Positions 9,342-19,000 are shown, counted from the first letter of the stretch. The stretch: 64,000 bases of DNA from Nocardia vinacea (GCF_035920345.1 NZ_CP109149.1:9920001-9984000), one strand, 5' to 3'. Made by a program: numbers and translations. Notes: generated by a model from the sequence alone, not told the origin.

Positions 9342-9397
9342 CTGGTGCCGATTGTGGGACTCGAACCCACACGTCCTTTCGGACAACGGTTTTTGAG
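9342..9397. repeat. Right attachment repeat (att, 56 bp)
   Basis: Identical to 700-755. It overlaps the 3' half of tRNA-Leu from the encoded CCA to the anticodon loop, the usual crossover zone for tyrosine integrases. Confidence 0.9.
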
Positions 9398-9429
9398 ACC
9401 GTCGCGTCTGCCAGTTCCGCCAAATCGGC
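9343..9429 (-). tRNA. tRNA-Leu (CAA anticodon)
   Basis: 87 nt including the encoded CCA. The 7-bp acceptor stem pairs GCCGATT (9429-9423) with AATCGGC (9353-9347). The anticodon arm ACGGT-CTCAAAA-ACCGT gives anticodon CAA, and a long variable arm GTCCGAAAGGAC is present, as in leucine tRNAs. The T arm GTGGGTTCGAGTCCCAC is standard. It is the integration site of the element to its left, and the integration restores the gene. Confidence 0.97.
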
Positions 9430-9650
9430 GCACCGGTGGGAAAGCATAGCGGGTCACTGTCGAAAACCACGAATGGGCTGGGTCAGAAGTGATCGACGCC
9501 CGGTTTGCGCAGGGTATATGGGTTGTATGCGGAACTGAAAGGTACTCTTTACATCACTCGACGGCGACAGTGGGCGATGGACCGGTGCCCGGACCAGGGC
9601 CACTCATTCGCGTGTCGGGGACACGGCATCGGAACCAGAGGGGTCTACCT

Positions 9651-10268
9651 ATGAGCAACACAGCAGGGGGCGCCGGCACGAAGCGGGACGCCGGGGCGAA
9701 GCGGGTCGTCGTCGCGGAAGACGAAGCGCTCATCCGCATGGATCTGGTGGAGATGCTGACCGAAGAGGGCTATCAGGTTGTCGGTGAGGCGGGCGACGGC
9801 CAGCAGGCAGTGGATCTGGCGGTGGAGCATCGGCCGGATCTGGTCATCATGGATGTGAAGATGCCGCGCCGCGACGGTATCGATGCCGCGGCCGAGATCG
9901 CGTCGAAACGCGTTGCGCCGGTTGTGATTTTGACCGCATTCAGTCAGCGCGATCTGGTCGAGCGGGCGCGCGACGCCGGTGCGATGGCGTATCTGGTCAA
10001 GCCGTTCACGAAGTCGGATCTGGTGCCCGCCATCGAATTGGCTGCCAGCCGCTTCCACGAGATCACCGCGCTGGAGAGCGAGGTCGCCAATTTGGCCGAC
10101 CGCCTCGAGACGCGCAAGCTGGTCGAGCGGGCCAAGGGCGTGCTCATGCAGACCCAGGGATTGTCTGAGCCGCAGGCATTCAAGTGGATTCAACGAACGG
10201 CGATGGACCGCCGCACTACCATGAAGGCGGTAGCCGAGGTGGTCCTGGAAAATCTGGCCCCGAAGTAG
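9651..10268 (+). CDS. pdtaR: ANTAR-domain response regulator PdtaR
   Basis: 205 residues. The receiver domain (about 17-130) has the phosphoacceptor Asp68 in DLVIMDVKMP, Thr95 and Lys117 in YLVKPF. The C-terminal ANTAR domain (about 145-200; KLVERAKGVLMQTQGLS) binds RNA hairpins and acts as a transcription antiterminator. In mycobacteria the partner is the histidine kinase PdtaS, which is not in this window. I chose the ATG at 9651; the frame is open upstream to 9489 but that part is not conserved in character. A hairpin follows the gene. Confidence 0.93.
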   Translation: MSNTAGGAGTKRDAGAKRVVVAEDEALIRMDLVEMLTEEGYQVVGEAGDGQQAVDLAVEHRPDLVIMDVKMPRRDGIDAAAEIASKRVAPVVILTAFSQRDLVERARDAGAMAYLVKPFTKSDLVPAIELAASRFHEITALESEVANLADRLETRKLVERAKGVLMQTQGLSEPQAFKWIQRTAMDRRTTMKAVAEVVLENLAPK

Positions 10269-10283
10269 GCCCATCCTTGCGCC

Positions 10284-10301
10284 CCGGCCGTTCAAGGCCG
10301 G
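10284..10301 (+). terminator. Hairpin after pdtaR
   Basis: 6-bp GC stem (CCGGCC/GGCCGG) with a 6-base loop followed by AAATTTTA; a plausible but weak intrinsic terminator. Confidence 0.5.
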
Positions 10302-10470
10302 AAATTTTACTTTCCGGAAACCCGATCGCGATGAAAAATTCGAAACGATGTCGATCGGATGATCCGAATGTGATGCGCCGCTAACGTACCAACGCTATGT
10401 TCTGACCGGGCTGACGTGGTCGGCCTCCTCGGAGGAGAGCCCGGGGGAGCACAGGACGTAGAGGTGAAAC

Positions 10471-11712
10471 GTGCTTAGTTCGACATGGCGCAGTCGTTCG
10501 ATGCGGGGTGCATTGGCCATCGGTGCCGCCGCCGCGCTCGTGCTGACGGGGTGTAGCGATAAATCGACCGACGGTGGCTCGGGCACCTCCGGCACCAATG
10601 GCGCGGGCGGTCTGAAGATCCAGCCGGTCATGCAGATCGACGCCAACGGCAAGCAGGTGCCGAAGTCGGACAGCGCTTCGGCTGCCGACCCGGCGGGCGA
10701 CGGTAAGGCCACCTGCCCTGCGGGCACCGCGATCGCCATGGCGGGCGCGCTCACCGGTCCGGACGCGGCGCTCGGCATCAATATCGTCGACGGTGTGAAG
10801 CTCGCGCTGGACAAGCACAACAAGGCCAACCCGGGCTGCAAGATCGAGCTCAAGCAGTTCGACACCGAGGGCGACCCGCAGAAGGCCACCCAGGTCATCC
10901 CGCAGATCGTCAACGACAAGTCGATCATCGGCCTGGTCGGTCCGGCGTTCTCCGGTGAGACCAAGGCGACCGGCAAGATTCTCAGCGACGCCGGCCTGGT
11001 CTCGACGACCGCCTCCGCCACCAATGAGACGCTGACCCAGAACGGCTGGACCAGCTTCTTCCGCGGTCTGGCCAATGACGGCGTGCAGGGCCCGTCGGTC
11101 GGCAAGTACCTGGTCAACACCGCGGGCTACAAGAAGGTCTGCGTCATCCAGGACAACACCGATTACGGCACCGGTCTGGCCAAGACGATCATCGAGGGCC
11201 TCGGCTCCGCCAACGACGCGTCCTGCAACGCCAGCATCAAGAAGGGCGACAAGGACTTCTCCGCCACGGTCACCAAGATCGCGAGTGCCGCGCCGGACGC
11301 CGTCTTCTACTCCGGCTACTACTCCGAGGGCGCCCCGCTGGCCCAGCAGCTGAAGTCCGGTGGCGTCAAGGCGGTCTTCGTCTCCGCCGACGGCACCAAC
11401 GATCCGCAGTTCGTCGCCCAGGCCGGCAGCTCGGCCAAGGGCGCGGTGCTGTCCTGCCCGTGTGGTCCGGCGCCGGATAAGTTCACGGCGGACTACCAGG
11501 CCCTCAACGGCGCGGAGCCCGGTGTCTACTCGGTCGAGGGTTACGATCTGACCACGATCTTGGCCAAGGGCATCGATGGCGGCAAGCTGACCCGTCCCGA
11601 CCTGCTGGAGTACGTGCGGTCCTACGACGGCCCCGGCCTTGCGCGTCAGTACAAGTGGAACGCGACCGGTGAACTGTCCAACGCACTGATCTGGATCTAC
11701 GAGGTCAAGTAG
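10471..11712 (+). CDS. livJ: Branched-chain amino acid-binding lipoprotein
   Basis: 413-residue periplasmic-type substrate-binding protein, anchored as a lipoprotein through Cys28 in the lipobox LTGC. The type I fold starts near residue 80 with IAMAGALTGPDAALGINIVD and is full length (LKQFDTEGDPQKATQVIPQI; VFYSGYYSEGAPLAQQL). It delivers substrate, probably Leu/Ile/Val, to the permease encoded next. Substrate is inferred from family and operon. The start is a GTG after a GAGGTGAAAC site. A strong hairpin separates it from livH. Confidence 0.92.
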   Translation: MLSSTWRSRSMRGALAIGAAAALVLTGCSDKSTDGGSGTSGTNGAGGLKIQPVMQIDANGKQVPKSDSASAADPAGDGKATCPAGTAIAMAGALTGPDAALGINIVDGVKLALDKHNKANPGCKIELKQFDTEGDPQKATQVIPQIVNDKSIIGLVGPAFSGETKATGKILSDAGLVSTTASATNETLTQNGWTSFFRGLANDGVQGPSVGKYLVNTAGYKKVCVIQDNTDYGTGLAKTIIEGLGSANDASCNASIKKGDKDFSATVTKIASAAPDAVFYSGYYSEGAPLAQQLKSGGVKAVFVSADGTNDPQFVAQAGSSAKGAVLSCPCGPAPDKFTADYQALNGAEPGVYSVEGYDLTTILAKGIDGGKLTRPDLLEYVRSYDGPGLARQYKWNATGELSNALIWIYEVK

Positions 11713-11726
11713 CCCTAGACAATCCG

Positions 11727-11775
11727 CACGGCGGCACGTACAGGGGTTCGTGGAATCCCCGTACGTGCCGCCGTG
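11727..11775 (+). terminator. Long hairpin between livJ and livH
   Basis: A 15-bp stem (11727-11741 with 11761-11775) plus a 4-bp inner GGGG/CCCC stem. Its position after the binding-protein gene suggests partial termination or mRNA stabilisation giving more LivJ than permease. Confidence 0.7.
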
Positions 11776-11808
11776 TCGGGTGGGCGAATGAATGAGGGCA
11801 AAAGACGA

Positions 11809-12846
11809 ATGACATCAACGGCATTGGCCGGCGTAGTACAACTCGCCGGCGGTTCGATCGACTTCAACTACCACGGAGTGATCGATAACTTCTGGCGACT
11901 GACCGTCGACGGGGTGACCTACGGCTCAATCTATGCCTTGGTCGCCGTGGGCTATACCCTGGTCTACGGCGTATTGCGGCTGATCAATTTCGCCCATTCG
12001 GAAATATTCATGCTCGGCATGTTCGGTCAATTGGTCGGGCTCATGCTGTTCGGATTCGTGGCGAATCCCGATGTGTACACCCAGGGCATCATCCTGACGG
12101 TCACCTATCTCGCGTTGGCGATGATCATCGGCATGCTGGTATCCGGTGGCGCCGCAGTCGGATTGGAGCGTGTGGCCTATCGGCCATTGCGCAAACGCGG
12201 GGCCAAACCGCTCAGCTTCCTCATCACAGCGATCGGTATGTCGTTCGTGATCCAGGAATTCGTGCATTTCATCCTGCCGAAGATCAATCCCAAACTCGGC
12301 GGCACCAATGCGCAGCAGCCGATCAAACTGGTCGAGCCGAGCGTGCAGTTCAGCTTCTTCGGCGCCGAGGTCGACAACATCAAACTTCTGATCGTGCTCG
12401 CGGCGATCGCGCTGGCGATCGTCACCGAGGTGCTGATCAACCGGACCAAATTCGGGCGCGGCATCCGCGCCGTCGCCCAGGATCCCGATACCGCGACGCT
12501 GATGGGCGTCTCGCGGGAGCGGGTCATCATGTTGACCTTCTTCATCGGCGGTGTACTCGCCGGTGCGGCCGCGCTGCTGTACGCGATCAAGATCCCGCAG
12601 GGCATCATCTACTCCGGCGGATTCATCCTGGGCATCAAGGCATTCAGCGCCGCGGTGCTCGGCGGCATCGGCAATCTGCGCGGCGCACTGCTCGGCGGCA
12701 TCCTGCTCGGTGTGGTGGAACAGTACGGCCAGTCGCTGCTCGGTTCGGAGTGGCGCGATGTCGTCGCGTTCGTCGTGCTGGTGCTGGTGCTGATGGTGCG
12801 CCCGACCGGCATCCTCGGTGAGAGTCTCGGGAGGGCCCGCGCATGA
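11809..12846 (+). CDS. livH: Branched-chain amino acid permease LivH
   Basis: 345-residue inner-membrane permease with about eight hydrophobic segments. Family motifs are GSIYALVAVGYTLVYGVLRL near the start and FGRGIRAVAQDPDTATLMGV, the cytoplasmic loop that contacts the ATPase. Start choice is uncertain: ATG at 11809 follows a GAGGG site; in-frame ATGs lie at 11788 and 11773. The stop overlaps the livM ATG by four bases. Confidence 0.93.
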   Translation: MTSTALAGVVQLAGGSIDFNYHGVIDNFWRLTVDGVTYGSIYALVAVGYTLVYGVLRLINFAHSEIFMLGMFGQLVGLMLFGFVANPDVYTQGIILTVTYLALAMIIGMLVSGGAAVGLERVAYRPLRKRGAKPLSFLITAIGMSFVIQEFVHFILPKINPKLGGTNAQQPIKLVEPSVQFSFFGAEVDNIKLLIVLAAIALAIVTEVLINRTKFGRGIRAVAQDPDTATLMGVSRERVIMLTFFIGGVLAGAAALLYAIKIPQGIIYSGGFILGIKAFSAAVLGGIGNLRGALLGGILLGVVEQYGQSLLGSEWRDVVAFVVLVLVLMVRPTGILGESLGRARA

Positions 12847-14279
12847 CCGACTCGACCAAAACCCCGGACTCCGTACCCGAGACGACCAACGCGGCCTCGC
12901 CCAAACATGGTGTCGGAGACGCGATTCGGACCTGGTGGGACGGCCTGAGCCGCCCCGCGCAATGGGGTGTCGGCGTGCCGATCCTCATTCTGCTCGCACT
13001 GCTTCCGCTGTTCCCGCCGCCACTGCTGGATACCCCCGGCTACAACTTCGGTCTGGTCATGGCGCAGGTTGCGATGTACGCGCTGATCGCCATCGGCCTG
13101 AATGTCGTTGTCGGACAGGCAGGGCTGCTCGACCTCGGCTACGTCGGCTTCTACGCCATCGGTGCGTACACGGTCGGCCTGCTCACCAGCCCCAACAGTC
13201 CGTGGAATCAGACCGACGGCGGCTGGCTGAATCCGACCTGGGCCTGGATGGCCTGTCTGCCGATCGCGGTCGCGGTGACGGCCATCTCCGGGATCATCCT
13301 CGGCACCCCGACGCTGCGGCTGCGCGGTGACTATCTGGCAATCGTGACCCTCGGCTTCGGTGAGATCGTGCGGCTGCTCGCCGACAATCTCTCCGATATC
13401 ACCAATGGCAGCCTGGGTTTGTCCGGTGTCGCCTTCCCGCATGTCGGCGAATCCGACAGCAAGCCGGAGGGTGTGTTTTCCGGCGGTAACAGCGGCAATG
13501 CCGATAGCGCGAATCTGCTCGACCGGGCCAGTTACGGCACCTGGTGGTATTGGTTCGCGATGGTGCTGGTGATCATCGTGCTGCTGATCGTCGGCAATCT
13601 GGAACGCAGCCGGGTCGGCCGCGCCTGGGTGGCCATCCGCGAGGACGAGGACGCCGCCGAGATCATGGGCGTGCCGACCTTCAAATTCAAGCTGTGGGCC
13701 TTCCTGATCGGCGCTGCCGTCGGCGGCATGTCCGGTGCGATCTACGCCGGTCAGGTGCAGTTCATCAATCCGACCGGGTTCAACATCATCAATTCGATGC
13801 TGTTCCTGTGCGCGGTCGTCATCGGTGGTCAGGGCAATAAGCTCGGAGTCATCTTCGGCGCGTTCATCATCGCCTATCTGCCCGCGCGGCTGCAGTCGGT
13901 GAAATTGGTGAGCAACGAGTCCACCGGGTACATCCTGTTGGCGATCGACGTGCTGGTCTTCGTCGGGTTGATCCTCGTGTGGAAGTACAGGGGCGACAGT
14001 CTGAGTGCATGGCCGCGGCGCGGCTGCATCTTCGGCATGGTGGTCACCGGCGTCTTGGGCGCACTGCTGCTCGGCAGTGTGCTGCTGTTCCGCGTCGGTG
14101 GTGCCCAGTCCCTCGGTGACCTCAAGTACATGTACTTCGGAATTACCTTGGTGGTCATGATGATTCTGCGACCACAGGGTCTGTTCCCGGTGCGGCAGAA
14201 GCTGCTTACCTTCGGTAGGCAGGTGTATCAGGCTGTGCGCAAACCGGGTGAGCGTGAATTGATCGGAGCGGGACGATGA
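12843..14279 (+). CDS. livM: Branched-chain amino acid permease LivM
   Basis: 478-residue permease, second membrane subunit. Motifs include GLNVVVGQAGLLDLGYVGFY, LRGDYLAIVTLGFGEIVRLL and RVGRAWVAIREDEDAAEIMG. It is longer than typical LivM because of an N-terminal charged region of about 45 residues and an extra hydrophobic C-terminal part. It overlaps livH and the following ATPase gene by four bases at each end (ATGA). Confidence 0.93.
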   Translation: MTDSTKTPDSVPETTNAASPKHGVGDAIRTWWDGLSRPAQWGVGVPILILLALLPLFPPPLLDTPGYNFGLVMAQVAMYALIAIGLNVVVGQAGLLDLGYVGFYAIGAYTVGLLTSPNSPWNQTDGGWLNPTWAWMACLPIAVAVTAISGIILGTPTLRLRGDYLAIVTLGFGEIVRLLADNLSDITNGSLGLSGVAFPHVGESDSKPEGVFSGGNSGNADSANLLDRASYGTWWYWFAMVLVIIVLLIVGNLERSRVGRAWVAIREDEDAAEIMGVPTFKFKLWAFLIGAAVGGMSGAIYAGQVQFINPTGFNIINSMLFLCAVVIGGQGNKLGVIFGAFIIAYLPARLQSVKLVSNESTGYILLAIDVLVFVGLILVWKYRGDSLSAWPRRGCIFGMVVTGVLGALLLGSVLLFRVGGAQSLGDLKYMYFGITLVVMMILRPQGLFPVRQKLLTFGRQVYQAVRKPGERELIGAGR

Positions 14280-16069
14280 CCGGGCCAGGCGCGGGTGACG
14301 CCCTGTTCGACAACGAGGATATGGCGGCCGGTTACGTGGCCCCGCCCGAGGTCGAGAGCGCGGGCGAGGTCGATGTCACCGCCGTAATCCCGGTGCTCGC
14401 CGATGCCGAGGTGGTCGCGGATGTGGTCGCGCCGCACCGCGACATCGAGACCGCGGTGGGTGCGCCGCTGCTCCGCACCGATGGGCTCACGGTGCAGTTC
14501 GGCGGTCTGACCGCATTGGACAAGGTCAGCTTCGAGATCCGCCGCGGTGAAATCCTCGGACTGATCGGACCCAATGGCGCGGGCAAGACCACCTGCTTCA
14601 ACGCCATTACCGGTGTCTACAAACCGGCCTCGGGTCTGGTGTATTTCGACGGCAAACCGCTGACGAAGACCAAGCGCAATGAGATCACCCGACTCGGTAT
14701 CGCTCGCACCTTCCAGAATGTGCGGCTCTTCAGCGAGATGACCGCGCTGGAGAATGTGGTGGTCGGCACCGACGCCAGGCATAAGACCTCGGTGCCCGGC
14801 GCGATCTTCCGCACTCCGCGGCACCGCAGCGAGGAGAAGGACGCGATCGAGCGCGGCATGGCCCTGCTCGAATTCGTCGGTATCGCACCGCGTGCGGTGG
14901 AGAAGGCGCGCAATCTCTCCTACGGCGATCAGCGCCGATTGGAGATTGCCCGCGCGCTGGCCACCGAGCCGAAACTGCTCTGCCTGGACGAACCCGCCGC
15001 CGGGTTCAATCCGAGCGAGAAATCGGCGCTGATGGATCTGATCCGCAAGATTCGCGACGACGGGTTCACCGTGCTGTTGATCGAGCACGATATGCGCCTG
15101 GTCATGGGTGTCACGGACCGGATCGTGGTGCTGGAGTTCGGTCGCAAGATCGCCGATGGGCTGCCCGCGGAGATTCGCGACAACCCGGATGTGATCGCGG
15201 CGTATCTGGGTGTGCCGGATGCCGAGGCCGCGGCGGCCGAAAAGACCACCGCCGTGACCGAAGTGATCGAGCCGGAACAGCCCGTCGACGAACCGGCTCC
15301 GGCCGGTGGCGAGCATCGCAAAGCGGAGCCGCGCGTCTTCAGCGAGGCGCCGCCGCTGCTCGAGGTCGACGATATGGTCGTCAACTACGGCAGAATTCAA
15401 GCGCTGCACGGGGTTTCGCTTCGCGTCGCCGAGGGTGAGCTGGTGACTCTGCTCGGCGCCAACGGCGCGGGGAAGACCACCACCATGCGTGCGCTGTCCG
15501 GGTTGCTGCCGCTGACCCGCGGCAAGATCAGGTTCGAGGGTCGTGACATCACCCACATGAAGGCGCACGAGCGGGTGACGCACGGGTTGATCCAGGCGCC
15601 TGAGGGGCGGGGTGTCTTCCCCGGTATGACGGTCCAGGAAAACCTCGATATGGGTTGCTACGGAAGGGCTTTCAAGCAGAAGGCGGAGTACGGCCAGACG
15701 CTGGAGTGGGTTTTCGAGCTGTTCCCGCGGCTGTCCGAGCGACGCAAGCAGGTCGGTGGCACGCTCTCCGGCGGTGAGCAGCAGATGCTGGCCATCGGCC
15801 GCTCGCTCATGGCCCGCCCGCGCCTGCTGCTGCTCGATGAACCGTCGATGGGCTTGGCGCCCATGGTGATTCAGCAGATCTTCCGGATCATCAGCGAGAT
15901 CAACCAGCAGGGCACCACGGTGCTGTTGGTCGAGCAGAATGCCCAGCAGGCGCTCACTCGTAGCGATCGCGCCTACATCCTGGAGACCGGTGAGGTCACC
16001 AAGAGCGGTATCGGCGGGGATCTGCTCACCGATCCCGCGGTGAAGTCGGCCTACCTGGGCGTGGGCTAG
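14276..16069 (+). CDS. livGF: Fused LivG-LivF ATPase
   Basis: 597 residues holding two complete ABC ATPase domains that are normally separate proteins. Domain 1 (about 65-315) has Walker [10 protein letters not shown] near 98-106 and signature [15 protein letters not shown]. Domain 2 (about 360-597) has Walker [10 protein letters not shown] near 395, signature [15 protein letters not shown] and Walker [14 protein letters not shown]. An acidic, Pro-rich linker of about 45 residues joins them, and a 60-residue acidic extension precedes domain 1. It powers the LivHM permease. No frameshift is needed for the fusion. Confidence 0.93.
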   Translation: MTGPGAGDALFDNEDMAAGYVAPPEVESAGEVDVTAVIPVLADAEVVADVVAPHRDIETAVGAPLLRTDGLTVQFGGLTALDKVSFEIRRGEILGLIGPNGAGKTTCFNAITGVYKPASGLVYFDGKPLTKTKRNEITRLGIARTFQNVRLFSEMTALENVVVGTDARHKTSVPGAIFRTPRHRSEEKDAIERGMALLEFVGIAPRAVEKARNLSYGDQRRLEIARALATEPKLLCLDEPAAGFNPSEKSALMDLIRKIRDDGFTVLLIEHDMRLVMGVTDRIVVLEFGRKIADGLPAEIRDNPDVIAAYLGVPDAEAAAAEKTTAVTEVIEPEQPVDEPAPAGGEHRKAEPRVFSEAPPLLEVDDMVVNYGRIQALHGVSLRVAEGELVTLLGANGAGKTTTMRALSGLLPLTRGKIRFEGRDITHMKAHERVTHGLIQAPEGRGVFPGMTVQENLDMGCYGRAFKQKAEYGQTLEWVFELFPRLSERRKQVGGTLSGGEQQMLAIGRSLMARPRLLLLDEPSMGLAPMVIQQIFRIISEINQQGTTVLLVEQNAQQALTRSDRAYILETGEVTKSGIGGDLLTDPAVKSAYLGVG

Positions 16070-16118
16070 AAGTCGGACCGTCCGCGGCCGCCTCGAGGCA
16101 AGATTGGGGGATGTGCCC

Positions 16119-16150
16119 GGCGAAGGCCGAGCTGGCGCTCGGTCTTCGCC
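16119..16150 (+). terminator. Terminator of the liv operon
   Basis: 13-bp stem (16119-16131 with 16138-16150, one G-U pair) and a 6-base loop, 50 bases after the livGF stop. Confidence 0.65.
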
Positions 16151-16219
16151 ATGCACATCAGACGCTGGCCAGTGTTGGGCGCTGGCGCGCCCAACGACCA
16201 CTACTGGAGGAATGGCGCT

Positions 16220-17896
16220 GTGGACGGGCATGACGAACTGACGAATCTGGCCGACCGCTACTGGGACAGCGTGCTGGCGGCGGCACCGAGCACGGCCACC
16301 CTGCTGGGCGACCACCGCTTCGACGACCGCGTCGAGGATTGCTCGCCCGAGGCCGAACAGCGACTGCTCGCGACCTTGCGCGAGTTGCGCGATCAGGTCG
16401 TCGGTCTCGACGCCGAAAAGCTCGACGGAACCGACCGGGTCACCCGCGGTCTGCTGCGCACCGAACTGGATACGGCCATCGACAATCTGGCGTGGCGGCC
16501 GACCGAACTGGCATCGGACCAGATGGACGGTGTGCACGCGGGCATGCTCATGATGGCCACCCAGACCAAGGCGCCGCAGCCCGAACACGCGCACGCCCTG
16601 GTCCGGCGGTATCGCCAGTTCGGCACGCTATTCGACCAGGCGGTCCAGCAGTTCCGCAACGGCCTGGCCGCGGGCCGCACGCCGGCCCGCATAACCATCG
16701 AACGCTCGCTCAACCAGCTGGATGGCTATCTGGCCTCCGATATCGCCACCGATCCGTTCACCACCTTCGCCGGACCGGCGGACTGGGCCGGGGAAGCCGC
16801 CTGGCGTGCCGACCTCACCGAGGTCGCCCGCGAGATGATTCGCCCGGCCTTCCAACGCTATCGAGACGTACTGGCCGATGAATTGCGGCCCGCCGCCCGT
16901 CCCGATGACAAATGCGGCCTGTGCTGGCTCGGTGCCGACGGCGAGGACATCTACCGGCGGCAGCTGCGCCGCCACACCACCCTGCCCGATCTCGGTGCGG
17001 ACGAGATCCACGAACTCGGTCTCTCCGAATTGGCGCTGCTGCGTGCGGAGTACGCCGCGGTCGGGACCCGGCTGTTCGGTACTGCCGATACCGCCGAAAT
17101 CTTCACCCGCCTGCGCCGGGATACCGAACTGCGTTACATCAGTGGCGAGGAGATCATGGCCGATGCGCAGCGTGCGCTCGGCGCGGCGGCCGCGGAGATG
17201 GGCAACTGGTTCGGCCGCCTGCCCAAGGAATCCTGCGATATCGTCCCGGTGCCGGAATTCCTGGCCGCGGATGCGCCTGCGGCGTACTACTTTCCGCCCG
17301 CCGCGGACGGATCCAGGCCCGGCACCTACTTCGTGAACCAGCACGAACCCACCGGCCGCAGCCGCTACGAGACGGCGGCGGTTGCCTATCACGAGGCGAT
17401 TCCGGGGCATCACCTGCAACTCACCATCGCCAATGAACTCGATCAGCTGCCGCGATTCCAACGGCAGTCCTTCGCGAATACCGCCTTCGTCGAGGGCTGG
17501 GCGCTCTACACCGAACGTCTTGCCGACGAAATGGGTTTGTACGACGACGATTTGGCGCGCGTCGGCATGCTTGCCGCCGATTCGTGGCGCTCGTGCCGAC
17601 TCGTCGTCGATACCGGAATCCACGCCAAGGGCTGGAGTCGTCAGCAGGCCATCGACTTCATGGTGGCCAACGCACCGGTAGGGCTGACCGAAATCGAGGT
17701 CGAGATCGACCGCTATATCGCGATCCCCGGTCAGGCCGTGGCCTATAAGGTCGGTCAGCTCGAGATTCGTCGGCAACGCCGGCGGGCGGCCGAGCGGCTC
17801 GGTGCCGCCTTCGACATCAAGGCATTCCACGATGTGGTGCTCGGCTCCGGCTCGGTCAGCCTGCCGGTGCTGCGCGAACTTGTGGCCACACTGTGA
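16220..17896 (+). CDS. DUF885 family metallopeptidase-like protein
   Basis: 558-residue protein of the DUF885 family, which is related to zinc carboxypeptidases. The putative zinc motif HEAIPGHH lies at about residue 392 within TAAVAYHEAIPGHHLQ, and the downstream Glu-containing segment FVEGWALYTERLADEMG is conserved as in the family. No signal peptide is seen, so it is probably cytoplasmic. I chose the GTG at 16220 because a GGAGG site precedes it by 9 bases; the longer frame from 16151 would overlap the liv terminator. Confidence 0.85.
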   Translation: MDGHDELTNLADRYWDSVLAAAPSTATLLGDHRFDDRVEDCSPEAEQRLLATLRELRDQVVGLDAEKLDGTDRVTRGLLRTELDTAIDNLAWRPTELASDQMDGVHAGMLMMATQTKAPQPEHAHALVRRYRQFGTLFDQAVQQFRNGLAAGRTPARITIERSLNQLDGYLASDIATDPFTTFAGPADWAGEAAWRADLTEVAREMIRPAFQRYRDVLADELRPAARPDDKCGLCWLGADGEDIYRRQLRRHTTLPDLGADEIHELGLSELALLRAEYAAVGTRLFGTADTAEIFTRLRRDTELRYISGEEIMADAQRALGAAAAEMGNWFGRLPKESCDIVPVPEFLAADAPAAYYFPPAADGSRPGTYFVNQHEPTGRSRYETAAVAYHEAIPGHHLQLTIANELDQLPRFQRQSFANTAFVEGWALYTERLADEMGLYDDDLARVGMLAADSWRSCRLVVDTGIHAKGWSRQQAIDFMVANAPVGLTEIEVEIDRYIAIPGQAVAYKVGQLEIRRQRRRAAERLGAAFDIKAFHDVVLGSGSVSLPVLRELVATL

Positions 17897-17979
17897 CCCG
17901 CTGAGCGGCTCCCCGAGTTGCGGACCGATGTGGGCGGGGTTCCAATGAATGTGCGGTGATCGAGCTCTCTAGGTAGGTC

Positions 17980-18987
17980 ATGAACGGCACGTTCAGCTCT
18001 CGGCTCGGTCCGCTGCGCGGCAAACGCATCGTGCTGATCTGGGCGGTGCTCGGTGTGATCGGTGCGCTCACCGCGACGGGTCTGCTCGTGACCGGACGCT
18101 CCACCGACGCGGGTGAAATGCACGCCGCGCGTACAATTTCCGATTCGACGACACCGGGATTCGCGGGCGCCCTGCCCGACTCGGCGAATCCGATCGGCGA
18201 TGCCGCGCCCCCGGTCGCCTTCGCGCCGTTGGCCGGGTTATCGCCGGCCGGGATGCCGGTCGCGTCGAGTCGGGCGGTGCAGGCGCTGGCCGATCATCCG
18301 CTCTTCGCCCAGCACGTCGGACTCGGCAGGGTCGATTGCAAACTGCCCGCCTGGCACGACGATCCGGAGACGGCGCGGGCCTTCTACCGGTCCGCGATCG
18401 CCTGCCTGGACGCGTCATGGGAACCGACACTGCGCGGCGCCGGACTGCCGTTCCATCCGCCGCGGCTACTCGCCCCCACCGAATCCCGTGATGTGGCAAG
18501 CCAATGCGTGCAGCGACTGCGCAACGGCCCGACAACGTTCTACTGCGCCCTCGACGAAACCCTGGTCCTGCCGTACGACGCTATGCGGCCGCTGTCCAGC
18601 GGATCGCGCCGCGGCGCCCAATTGGCCGTCCTCAGTACCGAATACGGCCACCACGTGCAGAACCTGATCGGCGTCATGCAGGCCTACAACGAAAAACGTG
18701 CGACCGTCGGCAAGGAAACCATCGCCGGTCGCGAGCAGAGCCGCCGCATGGAACTGCAGGCCCGTTGCTTCTCCGGCATGTTCCTCGGCACCAACTTCGG
18801 CCGTGCCGATATCGATGAACAAACCTGGACCGAAGCCTCCCACACCGTCCAGAGCGGCCATGTCACCCGCGATCCACGCATGCAGGGCACCGAAGAAAAC
18901 GTGTGGGGCTGGTGGAAATGGGGCTCCGACAAGGGCGACACCTGGGAGTGCAATACCTGGTACAGCTCCCCGGCACACGTGGAATGA
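17980..18987 (+). CDS. Membrane-anchored zinc-peptidase relative, ligand lost
   Basis: 335 residues with one N-terminal membrane segment (about 17-40) and an extracytoplasmic domain resembling the YpfJ-type neutral zinc metallopeptidases: YCALDETLVLPYD, then EYGHHVQNLIG and RMELQARCFSGMFLGTNFG. The family motif HEYGHH reads TEYGHH here (about residue 219), so the first zinc ligand is Thr. Four Cys residues could form disulphides. It may be a non-catalytic homologue. It is followed by a convergent NTF2-like gene. Confidence 0.8.
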   Translation: MNGTFSSRLGPLRGKRIVLIWAVLGVIGALTATGLLVTGRSTDAGEMHAARTISDSTTPGFAGALPDSANPIGDAAPPVAFAPLAGLSPAGMPVASSRAVQALADHPLFAQHVGLGRVDCKLPAWHDDPETARAFYRSAIACLDASWEPTLRGAGLPFHPPRLLAPTESRDVASQCVQRLRNGPTTFYCALDETLVLPYDAMRPLSSGSRRGAQLAVLSTEYGHHVQNLIGVMQAYNEKRATVGKETIAGREQSRRMELQARCFSGMFLGTNFGRADIDEQTWTEASHTVQSGHVTRDPRMQGTEENVWGWWKWGSDKGDTWECNTWYSSPAHVE

Positions 18988-19000
18988 GTGCGTGCATCTA

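Larger units (their letters stand above)
700..9397. mobile_element. tRNA-Leu-integrated element (AICE-like remnant)
   Basis: The 56-bp sequence at 700-755 is repeated exactly at 9342-9397, where it forms the 3' half of an intact tRNA-Leu. The tyrosine integrase gene lies just inside the right repeat, preceded by an excisionase-like gene and a damaged rep gene. This int-xis-rep order is typical of actinomycete integrative elements of the pSAM2 kind. No FtsK/TraB-type transfer gene is visible and rep is broken, so the element is probably no longer self-transmissible. It has itself been hit by an IS21-family insertion. Confidence 0.88.

Noticed and set aside
8115..9470. 451-codon minus-strand frame through int and tRNA-Leu
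   Set aside because: Runs through the tRNA and is antisense of a clear integrase.
14228..16594. 788-codon minus-strand frame opposite livGF and the DUF885 gene
   Set aside because: Antisense frame caused by high GC; the plus strand encodes clear ABC ATPase motifs.
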